24,948 bases of DNA from a virus. Below are positions 16,674-23,002 of the stretch, piece after piece. Position 1 is the first letter of the stretch; every line of letters begins with the position of its first letter. The DNA is taken from IMG/VR virus record IMGVR_UViG_3300049919_000116, positions 1 through 24,948 of that record. One strand, 5' to 3'. A program made the position numbers and the translations under genes. The notes beneath the pieces were generated by a model. The model saw nothing but the letters and a program-made list of their open reading frames with translations. It was not told where the DNA came from and did no database searches.

Positions 16674-17004
16674 AGGTTACAGTAAGTGGTGCGCCATTAG
16701 CTCCGGTCTGTTCGACTCTGTCACTAAACTCATCCTTCTCTCGCTTTGAAAGCCAGTCTTTTGATGATGCGTAGTCACCTTCGGCCATTTTTGCAATCCA
16801 GTTTGAGCGCGCCAATCGGTTAGGCTCGTTTTGCCAGGCGGTCACTTGTACACGAAGTGCCTCATCGTTATCTATCCAAGTTTGTACAGTAGACTGCGGA
16901 ACACCACCATATTCACAGGCTTTTTTTACAGAGCAACCTATCAAGAAAAAGGGCTTAAGAGCCTCGATTGTCTTTTCTTTGTCACGTGCTATTCCTTGTG
17001 CCAT
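16633..17004 (-). CDS. terS: Terminase small subunit
   Basis: A 123-residue protein. A helix-turn-helix occupies about residues 22-44 (IGCSVKKACEYGGVPQSTVQ then TWI), followed by helical oligomerisation segments and a short beta-like tail. Small terminases recognise phage DNA and recruit the large subunit. The overlap with the large-subunit gene and the position at the head of the packaging block support the call. The ATG has a GGTGGG motif 12 bases upstream and no classical SD. The gap upstream (17005-17147) holds no gene; an extended -10 box overlaps the end of the kinase gene. Confidence 0.82.
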   Translation of the reverse strand: MAQGIARDKEKTIEALKPFFLIGCSVKKACEYGGVPQSTVQTWIDNDEALRVQVTAWQNEPNRLARSNWIAKMAEGDYASSKDWLSKREKDEFSDRVEQTGANGAPLTVTFDGSFNDSIYPSA

Positions 17005-17147
17005 GTTGTAAGGTAGCCCACCACAGTATCGAACTGCGTGGTCTCGACTAGGTTGGGAGAAACGAGGAGGTCAGAGTATGGAAAGTGTGTCCTAGTGAGA
17101 CGAGAACCATTCGTGGGCTAATTGCCAGTCCTTATTGACTAGCCTGC

Positions 17148-17735
17148 TTACATTGTACCACACCGAGCCAGGGTATCGTCAAGGGATGTGTATAACTTAT
17201 CGAGGTTATCCTTCTCACACTCGATTGTGTAGTCAGCCTGTAGTGATGCTTGCTCGGTTTCGGACTGGTGATTGTCGGTATTTACAAGGTCAGCCCGGTT
17301 GAGGCGGATAGTTATCCCTCCAAGTGCTTTGACAGCTTCATACTCGTTCAGGAAGCGAACGTCATCGGTTACGATGCTGGTAACAATCTTGCCCTCTTGT
17401 ATATCCACTACCTTAGACACTGCAAGGATCCACTTGTTAGTCCAATAGTTGGGATTCTCTTTGCGGCGTAGCTCGGTGCCGTAGTTCTGCATGAGCGCAC
17501 GCATGAGGGGTGGTTTCTTAATAAAGAGTTCCTCTACGCTAGTTAAGTTGTCATTATGAAATGCTACATTCTCTGCATGAGCAATCGCCCCTAATAAATC
17601 CGGAAAGTTGAGTTTAATTTCCTCGATAAGTGCATCCTTGAAATTGATGTGGTGGACTCCTTCCAGTTTAGTCTTCAAGTAATTACAAGCGGTGGTTTTA
17701 CCTGAGCCTTTAAGGCCGATAAGTGCGTAGATCAT
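17148..17735 (-). CDS. Deoxynucleoside monophosphate kinase-like protein
   Basis: A 195-residue P-loop kinase. GLKGSGKTT (residues 7-15) binds ATP. MQNYGTELRRKENPNYWTNK (82-101) and the TDDVRFLNEYEA motif (123-134) are typical of T4 gp1-like dNMP kinases, which phosphorylate dNMPs to supply phage DNA synthesis. The HQSETEQ stretch (156-162) also fits. The start is placed at 17735. The frame is open to 17840, but that extension lies in repeat DNA and has a poor, Cys/Pro-rich composition, and an extended -10 box ends six bases before the chosen ATG. It sits between the putative origin and the terminase genes. Confidence 0.85.
   Translation of the reverse strand: MIYALIGLKGSGKTTACNYLKTKLEGVHHINFKDALIEEIKLNFPDLLGAIAHAENVAFHNDNLTSVEELFIKKPPLMRALMQNYGTELRRKENPNYWTNKWILAVSKVVDIQEGKIVTSIVTDDVRFLNEYEAVKALGGITIRLNRADLVNTDNHQSETEQASLQADYTIECEKDNLDKLYTSLDDTLARCGTM
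17152..17160 (-). promoter_or_regulatory. Extended -10 box upstream of terminase genes
   Basis: On the minus strand TGGTACAAT overlaps the last codons of the kinase gene, about 147 bases before the small-terminase ATG. It would give a long untranslated leader with a weak hairpin near the start codon. Being inside a gene lowers confidence. Confidence 0.35.
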
Positions 17736-17741
17736 ACCTAG

Positions 17742-17750
17742 AGTGTAGCA
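17742..17750 (-). promoter_or_regulatory. Extended -10 promoter giving leaderless kinase mRNA
   Basis: TGCTACACT on the minus strand ends six bases before the kinase ATG at 17735, so transcription would start at or next to the start codon. The same nine bases precede the plus-strand nuclease gene at 20895. Confidence 0.55.
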
Positions 17751-17867
17751 CACCGAGGGAGCCCCGGGGTGGGGTTGTCCACACCCAAAAAGACACCACA
17801 AAACTTGACTTAAATCAAATATTGTGAAAAATCTGAACACCTACCCCCCTTTTTTAGCAAACACTTA

Positions 17868-17926
17868 CAGGAGTATATAAATACAGTAAATATATATCTA
17901 ATACTTATATCATTAAAAATAGGTAT
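17868..17926. other. AT-rich DNA-unwinding stretch of putative replication origin
   Basis: A roughly 60-base run of almost pure A/T (TATATAAATACAGTAAATAT and similar) lies between the first and second copies of the repeat. A C-run followed by a T-run occurs at 17844-17856, and a one-mismatch DnaA-box-like sequence at 17775-17783. AT-rich DNA next to iterons, beside a primase-helicase gene, is the standard layout of an initiator-type origin. An operator-only role is the main alternative. Confidence 0.55.
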
Positions 17927-18042
17927 AGGTGTTCAGGAATAGTAATAGTAACCATATCTATAGCCATATTTTAGCCTGAACACCTTTGTTTAGAGGTGTT
18001 CAGAATGAACACCTCAGGTGTTCAGAATCGCTATTTGATAAT

Positions 18043-18075
18043 AAAAAAGTCACCCCGTAAAGGGTAACTTTTTTT
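18043..18075 (-). terminator. Rho-independent terminator of the primase-helicase mRNA
   Basis: The stem GTTACCC with GGGTGAC (18049-18055 with 18062-18068 on the plus strand) is complete on the minus strand with one G-U pair. A six-base loop separates the arms, and A- and T-tracts flank both sides. It ends transcription arriving from 20282 and would also work partly in the other direction. It lies inside the repeat array. Confidence 0.8.
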
Positions 18076-18122
18076 GGCTGAACACCTCCCTGAACACCTC
18101 TAGGGGTAAAAGGTGTTCAGGA

Positions 18123-20282
18123 TTAGAAATTATTTATTTCATGTTTTGACACCCTGAATGGGGTGGCAGCGCCACGGTCAAATAGCTCGCCGGGCACCCA
18201 CACATTCCCCCAGTCAAAGTGCTTTTTCTCCAAGCCGATCTTCTTTAGGATTCGTCCTACACGCATCTCATCAGCCTTACCGATAGACACAGTGCTCTCA
18301 TCGAGCGTCTCACCGTAGCGGTCATTTTTATATGCCTGGCAATACGCCTGGCGGGTAGTCTTGCCCCTGTTCTGCTCATCAGCAGAGAGATTGTAGTACC
18401 AGGTCTTGAAGAGATCCTCATCCTGTTCAGTAGCGGTGATAGACCGTTGGTGCCTCATCAGCTCGTAATCGTCAATCTTGCGGAAGTCCTCCCCGTTGCG
18501 CACTCGAACCGCAGCCTCAGCAAATAGTTGGTCACGGTTAGCTCGGAGCCAGTGGATATCCGCCTGGCGCTTAGGTGGGTAGCACTTCATGTCATCTGGC
18601 ACCTCCACCGCCCACCAACGTCGGCCTCCCGTACTATCCTTCAGAATGTCATCATTGTTAGCTGTTACGGCGAAGACACACCTGCGAGGGAAGTCACGAG
18701 CATGTCGCTCATACGGCACACGGAAGGTATCGGTCTGGCGTGAGACAATAGACTTCAGTGACTCACTGTCCGCCTTACTGAAAATAGCCGCCTCAGCGAA
18801 CTCAACAATAAGTTTTCCCTGCATGTCCTGTTGCATTTCACGCACCTTGAGGTCAGTGAACTCGATATGCTTATCCTCTCCGGCAATAATCAGGAAGACA
18901 CTACTCTTACCAATGTTCTGCCCACCCTGGACAATGAGCGCACTGTCGAACTTGCAGCCTGGGTTTAGAATACGAGACACTAGCCCCATGAACCACTTAG
19001 ACCCTATGTCCTTGTAATATTGCTCCTCTGGTACGAAGAACACACTATTGAGCCAGGTATTGAGCCTCCCCACTCCATCCCATTTGAGACTATTCACGTA
19101 GTCCTGAGCGGAGTCAAACACGTTGCGGTACTGCACATAGGTGAGCAGGTCGCCCACCCGCCTGGCTGTCACCTTGGCTAGGAATGGGAACTTCTCCACC
19201 AGCCAGGAGTACAACTGCCCGTCACTCCCATCATCACGGAGTATCCAGGTGCCACCGATACATAAGTATGAGCGGTTCATAAAAGCATCATACCGGGCGA
19301 GTTTGTAGTGGTTAAAGATACGGATGATATTTTCGTCGTTGGCTAAGTACTCAATCACATAGTCATCACCCTTCTTCTTCTTAATATACATCAGTGTTTC
19401 CCAATCAATGTCCTCCATTCCATCACCACTTACTGTCGGTGCCTCCTTAGGCAACTCACCATACTTATCAATCAACCACTTGTACGCCTGCTTGGTAGTG
19501 ATACCCAGCACACCTGCCACATATGTGGTGGCATTACCTTTGTACGGATACTCATCACTGGTGGTCGCAATGTAGTTCTCTGTACCTGATCGCCCGATGA
19601 ATGTGCCGGTTGGTTGTCCGTTCCAGACCATACGACCTAAAGAGTCGAACGTCACTGTGTCACCTTTCTCTGCCCATGCGTCGATTGCTGCCTGGCGTAC
19701 ATCATACTCAGCATTGGCAGACGGCGCGTGCTCGACTACCTCCTTATACACCGGCGGCATTGCAGCAAGTAACTCATCCCAGGTGTAACGGGTGTCTTCG
19801 TTGTCCTCGATGACGGAGACCATGAACGGGTGCTCGGGTTGCTTCTTGTGCTCATGACCAGGGAGACGCATCAAGCGTAACGCATCCATCGCTCCACTAT
19901 CACTGTTGTACCGCTCGTGGATGAATCGGTGAACACCCTCCACTTGTTTAATCATGTCCGCTCGGTTGTCATCAGTTACGATAATCGGCTCGTTAAGTAA
20001 CCAGTACAAGTGCCAGCCGTTGCCACTCTCTACAATAAAGGTCGGGGTAGGTAAGCCATCAAGGTCGAGCATGAACTGTTTGAAGTCTGGCTTAGCAGAC
20101 CCCGTTGGCTGCCCTTCCTTCGGCTTGAAGTCCCAGTCAGCGAACACAGCGTTCACGTGAGTCAGGTTAGTGTCCTTCTTACGTGCCCCGGTGTATCCAT
20201 TAGGGGTAAAGAACACCCCCTCGTTTGGCTCTTCATAGTTGAGCTTCTCGACTTTGCTATTGGTGAAATAGTGGCTGAACAT
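18123..20282 (-). CDS. Primase-polymerase / VirE-type helicase fusion
   Basis: A 719-residue replication protein. The N-terminal part has archaeo-eukaryotic-primase features: FADWDFK with metal-binding D49 and D51, then SGNGWHLYW (86-94) with H91, and RLMRLPGHEHKK (136-147). The C-terminal part matches the VirE/SF3-like helicase family: NSLKWDGVGRLNTWL (397-411), Walker A GGQNIGKSS (453-461), Walker B LIVEFAE (491-497), a sensor-like FAVTANND (537-544) and arginine residues in GGRRWW (552-557). It would prime and unwind DNA, probably at the adjacent repeat array. The linker (about 190-395) is unassigned. It is read divergently from the early genes and ends at the terminator. Confidence 0.85.
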   Translation of the reverse strand: MFSHYFTNSKVEKLNYEEPNEGVFFTPNGYTGARKKDTNLTHVNAVFADWDFKPKEGQPTGSAKPDFKQFMLDLDGLPTPTFIVESGNGWHLYWLLNEPIIVTDDNRADMIKQVEGVHRFIHERYNSDSGAMDALRLMRLPGHEHKKQPEHPFMVSVIEDNEDTRYTWDELLAAMPPVYKEVVEHAPSANAEYDVRQAAIDAWAEKGDTVTFDSLGRMVWNGQPTGTFIGRSGTENYIATTSDEYPYKGNATTYVAGVLGITTKQAYKWLIDKYGELPKEAPTVSGDGMEDIDWETLMYIKKKKGDDYVIEYLANDENIIRIFNHYKLARYDAFMNRSYLCIGGTWILRDDGSDGQLYSWLVEKFPFLAKVTARRVGDLLTYVQYRNVFDSAQDYVNSLKWDGVGRLNTWLNSVFFVPEEQYYKDIGSKWFMGLVSRILNPGCKFDSALIVQGGQNIGKSSVFLIIAGEDKHIEFTDLKVREMQQDMQGKLIVEFAEAAIFSKADSESLKSIVSRQTDTFRVPYERHARDFPRRCVFAVTANNDDILKDSTGGRRWWAVEVPDDMKCYPPKRQADIHWLRANRDQLFAEAAVRVRNGEDFRKIDDYELMRHQRSITATEQDEDLFKTWYYNLSADEQNRGKTTRQAYCQAYKNDRYGETLDESTVSIGKADEMRVGRILKKIGLEKKHFDWGNVWVPGELFDRGAATPFRVSKHEINNF

Positions 20283-20330
20283 GGTAGGTTGTAATAATTA
20301 CGCTACTGCGACGGCTCTTTTAATACAGGT

Positions 20331-20347
20331 ATTATACACGAGTGTAT
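20331..20347. promoter_or_regulatory. Palindromic operator overlapping primase -10 box
   Basis: The minus strand has TATAAT at 20331-20336, 48 bases before the primase ATG. A perfect 14-base palindrome ATACACGAGTGTAT (20334-20347) overlaps it. A dimeric repressor bound here would block primase transcription. The HTH protein encoded on the other side is a natural candidate, but that is inference. Confidence 0.5.
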
Positions 20348-20367
20348 TCGTTGTGTGTTTTTGCAAT

Positions 20368-20376
20368 TGTGGATAA
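20368..20376. promoter_or_regulatory. Perfect DnaA-box match
   Basis: TGTGGATAA is the exact complement of the DnaA consensus TTATCCACA. It lies in the divergent control region between primase and early genes. One such nonamer is weak evidence alone; a second exact match is at 23714-23722. Confidence 0.4.
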
Positions 20377-20399
20377 CCATGCACGTTTCGTTTTTAGTG

Positions 20400-20408
20400 T
20401 GGTAATAT
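20400..20408 (+). promoter_or_regulatory. Extended -10 promoter of the early genes
   Basis: TGGTAATAT ends eight bases before the HTH-gene ATG. Transcription would start at or beside the start codon. It faces away from the primase promoter, forming a divergent pair. Confidence 0.5.
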
Positions 20409-20416
20409 ATGTGTAT

Positions 20417-20593
20417 ATGAAAGCACATATAAAAGACAAGCAGACCGAACTTATAAGAGCATTAGGCGTACAAGACTATTCATACCAGGAAATCGCAAGC
20501 ATTTTTGGTGTGTCTAAGAGTTACGTTTATAAAATTATCAGTACCACATCAAAGGACTATATTTGTCCTTGGGTTAAACGCACTGACGTATGA
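20417..20593 (+). CDS. Small HTH DNA-binding protein
   Basis: A 58-residue protein with a clear helix-turn-helix at about residues 22-42 (SYQEIASIFGVSKSYVYKII), resembling the recognition part of resolvase/sigma-like or Trp-repressor-like HTH domains. The rest is short and basic, ending PWVKRTDV. It is the first gene of the plus-strand block and lies beside the divergent promoter region, so it may regulate the switch between the two strands. The start is set by the extended -10 box eight bases upstream; a longer frame from 20342 is unlikely. Its stop overlaps the next start (ATGA). Confidence 0.65.
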   Translation: MKAHIKDKQTELIRALGVQDYSYQEIASIFGVSKSYVYKIISTTSKDYICPWVKRTDV

Positions 20594-20727
20594 CCGAACT
20601 CCTCTGTCCTATCTGTCACACACAGAAAAATCCAAACAAGATAAAGTGTGACAAATGTAAAAAACTACCAATCCGAGTAGACATCGAAACTGAGATGTAC
20701 CGTATCAATCTAAAGAAAAACAAATGA
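20590..20727 (+). CDS. Zinc-ribbon miniprotein
   Basis: A 45-residue protein with two CXXC pairs, LCPIC (residues 5-9) and KCDKC (19-23), spaced like a zinc ribbon. The rest is basic (RINLKKNK end). It overlaps the HTH gene by four bases (ATGA) and the next gene by four bases, which indicates coupled translation. The composition and conserved Cys pairs argue for a real gene despite the size. It may bind nucleic acid or a host enzyme; no specific function is known. Confidence 0.6.
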   Translation: MTELLCPICHTQKNPNKIKCDKCKKLPIRVDIETEMYRINLKKNK

Positions 20728-20864
20728 CCACCATCTACGCCATTAACGCTGACGGCCAGGAACGCTATGACACTATACACCCTGACTCAGTAGCTAAACG
20801 CATCAAAGAACTCCGCCGACAAGGCTGGCTCAATGTGCGCGTTATACCCACACTGAAAAAATAA
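20724..20864 (+). CDS. Small basic protein, unknown
   Basis: A 46-residue protein (MTTIYAINADGQERYDTI, then HPDSVAKRIKELRRQGWLNV, then RVIPTLKK). A short beta-strand start followed by an amphipathic basic helix is visible. It starts inside the zinc-ribbon stop (ATGA) and is followed by a 30-base gap with a promoter box. Function is not recognised; the tight coupling and good composition support a real gene. Confidence 0.55.
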   Translation: MTTIYAINADGQERYDTIHPDSVAKRIKELRRQGWLNVRVIPTLKK

Positions 20865-20878
20865 CGCCGCAAGGCACG

Positions 20879-20887
20879 TGCTACACT
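20879..20887 (+). promoter_or_regulatory. Extended -10 promoter giving leaderless nuclease mRNA
   Basis: TGCTACACT, identical to the kinase promoter box at 17742-17750 on the other strand, ends seven bases before the nuclease ATG. The predicted transcription start is on or next to the A of ATG. Confidence 0.55.
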
Positions 20888-20894
20888 AGTAGCA

Positions 20895-21605
20895 ATGACT
20901 GAGCAAATCCAAACCTTCACCGGCGAGACCATTCTATATAACGAGCAATACCATGCGTACTACTCCCTGGAAGGCAAGAAACTCCTCGGTGCCTCTAGTT
21001 ACGCCAAGCGCTTTGGTGACACGTTCAACGCCAACGCCATCATCCCTGGGTTAGTCACTAAGTGGCAGCTTCCCGCTGATGACATCCGCCAACTGTGGGC
21101 CATCAACGCTGACATCAGCAACTCATTCGGCTCCGCTGTCCACAGTGCGATGGAGCTATGGTTCCGCTACCACAAGGCTGGCGAGCATATCCAGTCTATC
21201 CGTGATATGGAGCATAACTACGCGCTGCCGAAGAATGTGCACCTCCGTGATATAGTCCTCTCGTTCGTCGACCAGTTCGGTGATATCGACGGCGTACCGG
21301 AGGCCATGCTATCCGCTGTGGTCAAAGGCATGGCTGGCCGCACTGACCTGATACACCTCACGGGGATACGCTCCTGTCGGGTAGGAGACTACAAGACCAA
21401 TAATGACTTAGATAAGGATAAACTGCATAAGTACCAGCATCAGCTATCGTTCTATGCGGATATACTGACCCACCATGGCTGGCTAGTCGAAGGGTTGGAT
21501 ATCTACCACCATGATGGGCAACAGTGGACACATATACCGCTTGAGGTATTACCCGTGGAGCTATCCACACCCACCCGTCGCGCTCCGGCGTTTAATACGC
21601 TATAG
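20895..21605 (+). CDS. PD-(D/E)XK nuclease (RecB/Cas4-like exonuclease)
   Basis: A 236-residue nuclease. The RecB-family signature is complete: GSAVHSAMEL (79-88, with H83 and E87), GRTDLIHL (148-155, with D151), VGDYKTN (163-169, with D165 and K167) and KYQHQLSFYADIL (179-191, the QXXXY-type motif). Such phage proteins act as 5'-3' or single-strand exonucleases in recombination and replication. The next gene encodes an SSB-like protein, a frequent partner. The C-terminus is Pro-rich and short of further domains. The start is supported by the promoter box seven bases upstream. Confidence 0.87.
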   Translation: MTEQIQTFTGETILYNEQYHAYYSLEGKKLLGASSYAKRFGDTFNANAIIPGLVTKWQLPADDIRQLWAINADISNSFGSAVHSAMELWFRYHKAGEHIQSIRDMEHNYALPKNVHLRDIVLSFVDQFGDIDGVPEAMLSAVVKGMAGRTDLIHLTGIRSCRVGDYKTNNDLDKDKLHKYQHQLSFYADILTHHGWLVEGLDIYHHDGQQWTHIPLEVLPVELSTPTRRAPAFNTL

Positions 21606-21659
21606 TAAGCAAGGTGGGAGATAATAATATCTAACACATAATAAGAGTCATACAATCAT

Positions 21660-22310
21660 ATGGGACTAATGCAAACAGAAGACAAAGGACGACTATTATA
21701 TGTACTAGCTGACGGTCTCCTACGGGAGCAAGTCGAGGAGACTAGTGAAGGCGCTAAGTTGCGTATCATCAAGAACGATGACGGCACCGAGAAGATGCGT
21801 AAGTGGGAGTATACCTACCCAGGTATCAGCGGCTTCATCACTAGTGTCACCACCCGTGATGGCGACTACGGGACAAGCATCCTCATTTCTATCAAGGATA
21901 GTAATGACGAACAGTTCACATTAGCACTTCAAGCGAAGAGTAAGTATGGTGAGGACTTCATCCATAAGCTGCCTAACATCTCGCTGGCTAAGGAGGTAAG
22001 CATCAAGCCGTATAACTTCACTGACGGCGATCGTAAGGTGGCTGGTGTCACTATCACCCAAGATGGGGAGAAGGTAGGGAACGCTTTCAACTGGAAAGAA
22101 GACGATGAGTGGAAGTCACTTGATGGCTACCCACAAGTTGACGAAAAGAAAACACCAAAAAACAGCGACCAGTGGATGATCTTCTTCACCCAGCGTCGTG
22201 AGTGGGTGCTCGATTACCTGACTGAGAAGGGTCTTATCACCGAAGCGACCGGCACTGATGCCGACATCATTGAAGAAGTTACCACCAATGGAGACGAAAA
22301 GCCTTTCTAA
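21660..22310 (+). CDS. SSB-like single-strand DNA-binding protein
   Basis: A 216-residue protein. A beta-rich core (about residues 45-140) with alternating strands (ISGFITSVTTRDGDYGTSIL and ISIKDSNDEQFTLALQ) suggests an OB-like fold. The end (DADIIEEVTTNGDEKPF) is acidic and finishes in a Pro-Phe, like the partner-binding tip of bacterial SSB (DDDIPF). The location between two nuclease genes also fits. The family itself was not recognised, so this is inference from pattern. The preceding 54-base gap holds GGTGGG (21613-21618) and AT-rich DNA. An ATG three codons in (21669) is an alternative start. Confidence 0.55.
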   Translation: MGLMQTEDKGRLLYVLADGLLREQVEETSEGAKLRIIKNDDGTEKMRKWEYTYPGISGFITSVTTRDGDYGTSILISIKDSNDEQFTLALQAKSKYGEDFIHKLPNISLAKEVSIKPYNFTDGDRKVAGVTITQDGEKVGNAFNWKEDDEWKSLDGYPQVDEKKTPKNSDQWMIFFTQRREWVLDYLTEKGLITEATGTDADIIEEVTTNGDEKPF

Positions 22311-22692
22311 TCGCATAACTGATTACGTCTTAGGGCGTAGTACAACCACCCTCACTGAGCTTGAGGGTGTTGTTGTGTCTGCTGGCTTCACGCTCGATGA
22401 GCTGTACGCAGCGCTCAACCAGGTGCACAAGAACAAAGCCATCCGCCGTACCGTGAGGCAAGGTGAGGTGGTGTACCTCAAGGCGCTGCCACCCAAGGAG
22501 CCAGGGAGCCACTTGTCGTGGACTCGCACGCACTACCCCCCGATGGACAGCACCAACAATGGGAGCGGCTTCGATATCGACTACAGCTACCTATTCCTAT
22601 CACCTGATGCGCTCCTGGAGTACAAGGCAGCTGCCCGGAATATCCCAAAGCACATGATACAATCATCACATGGCCATCACACCAGAAGGTAA
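22288..22692 (+). CDS. Winged-helix-like protein, unknown function
   Basis: A 134-residue protein. Residues 7-67 look like a winged helix-turn-helix: ITDYVLGR, a helix (TLTELEGVVVSAGFTLDELY), another helix (ALNQVHKNKAI) and a hairpin (RRTVRQGEVVYLKAL). The second half is aromatic and polar, without a motif. It overlaps the preceding gene by 23 bases and the nuclease downstream by 23 bases. The ATG at 22288 was chosen over one ten codons upstream. A regulatory or DNA-binding accessory role is probable. Confidence 0.55.
   Translation: METKSLSNRITDYVLGRSTTTLTELEGVVVSAGFTLDELYAALNQVHKNKAIRRTVRQGEVVYLKALPPKEPGSHLSWTRTHYPPMDSTNNGSGFDIDYSYLFLSPDALLEYKAAARNIPKHMIQSSHGHHTRR
22655..22663 (+). promoter_or_regulatory. 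Extended -10 box giving leaderless VRR-NUC mRNA
   Basis: TGATACAAT, inside the end of the winged-helix gene, ends six bases before the VRR-NUC ATG. It could start a leaderless transcript of that gene. Confidence 0.45.
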
Positions 22693-22993
22693 AATCCAAC
22701 TAGCTATCATGCAGTACCTCCGTAAGCAAGGACACTTGTTCTGGCGCTTCAGTCCTGAGACGTATAACGCCACCCTGGGCAGGCACATCAAGCATGAGTA
22801 CATACCCTCCGGCCTCCCCGACATTATGCTCATCGACAAGGAGAACTACGGCCAACTCGTCGGCCTTGAGGTGAAAGCTCCAAAAGGTAAGCCGAGCGCC
22901 GATCAGCTCCTTATGCAGAAACGCTTCAGGCTTCACAATGCGGAGTATCATGTCGTGCGCTCCGTTGATGAGGTGAAGGAGCTAGGTTTATAG
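22670..22993 (+). CDS. VRR-NUC domain nuclease
   Basis: A 107-residue, single-domain nuclease of the VRR-NUC family. IQLAIMQYLRKQGH (9-22), then SGLPDIMLI (47-55, catalytic D51) and GLEVKAPKGKPSADQ (65-79, catalytic E67 and K69) are the diagnostic motifs, followed by a helix and HVVRSVDEVKEL (94-105). Virus-type VRR-NUC proteins act on branched DNA as Holliday-junction-like resolvases. It may resolve recombination or replication intermediates before packaging. Its start overlaps the previous gene, and a terminator-like hairpin follows. Confidence 0.9.
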   Translation: MAITPEGKIQLAIMQYLRKQGHLFWRFSPETYNATLGRHIKHEYIPSGLPDIMLIDKENYGQLVGLEVKAPKGKPSADQLLMQKRFRLHNAEYHVVRSVDEVKELGL

Positions 22994-23002
22994 CCCTATA
23001 AT

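Larger units (their letters stand above)
17833..18120. repeat. Nine-copy AGGTGTTCAG iteron/operator array
   Basis: A 10-base unit occurs as AGGTGTTCAG at 17927-17936, 17994-18003, 18016-18025 and 18111-18120. It occurs as its complement CTGAACACCT at 17833-17842, 17976-17985, 18078-18087 and 18090-18099, and as a 9-base copy at 18006-18014. The 18006-18024 pair forms a perfect 19-base palindrome. Another inverted pair (17976-18003) has an eight-base gap. The copies surround an AT-rich stretch and a terminator, between the primase-helicase and the kinase. This is typical of initiator or repressor binding arrays. No further exact copy was noticed elsewhere in the window. Confidence 0.9.

Noticed and set aside
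17005-17147. Plus-strand GAGGAGGTC followed by ATG near 17068-17083
   Set aside because: It resembles a good ribosome site, but the frame stops after five codons.
17736-17840. N-terminal extension of the kinase
   Set aside because: The extension runs into repeat DNA, encodes an unlikely Cys/Pro-rich peptide, and would place the promoter box inside the gene.
17833-18120. CRISPR array
   Set aside because: The repeat units are only 10 bases, occur in both orientations and have irregular spacers, so they are iterons or operators rather than CRISPR repeats.
18589-19017. 142-codon plus-strand frame
   Set aside because: It is antisense to the helicase domain of the primase-helicase, with Ser/Arg/Cys-rich shadow composition.
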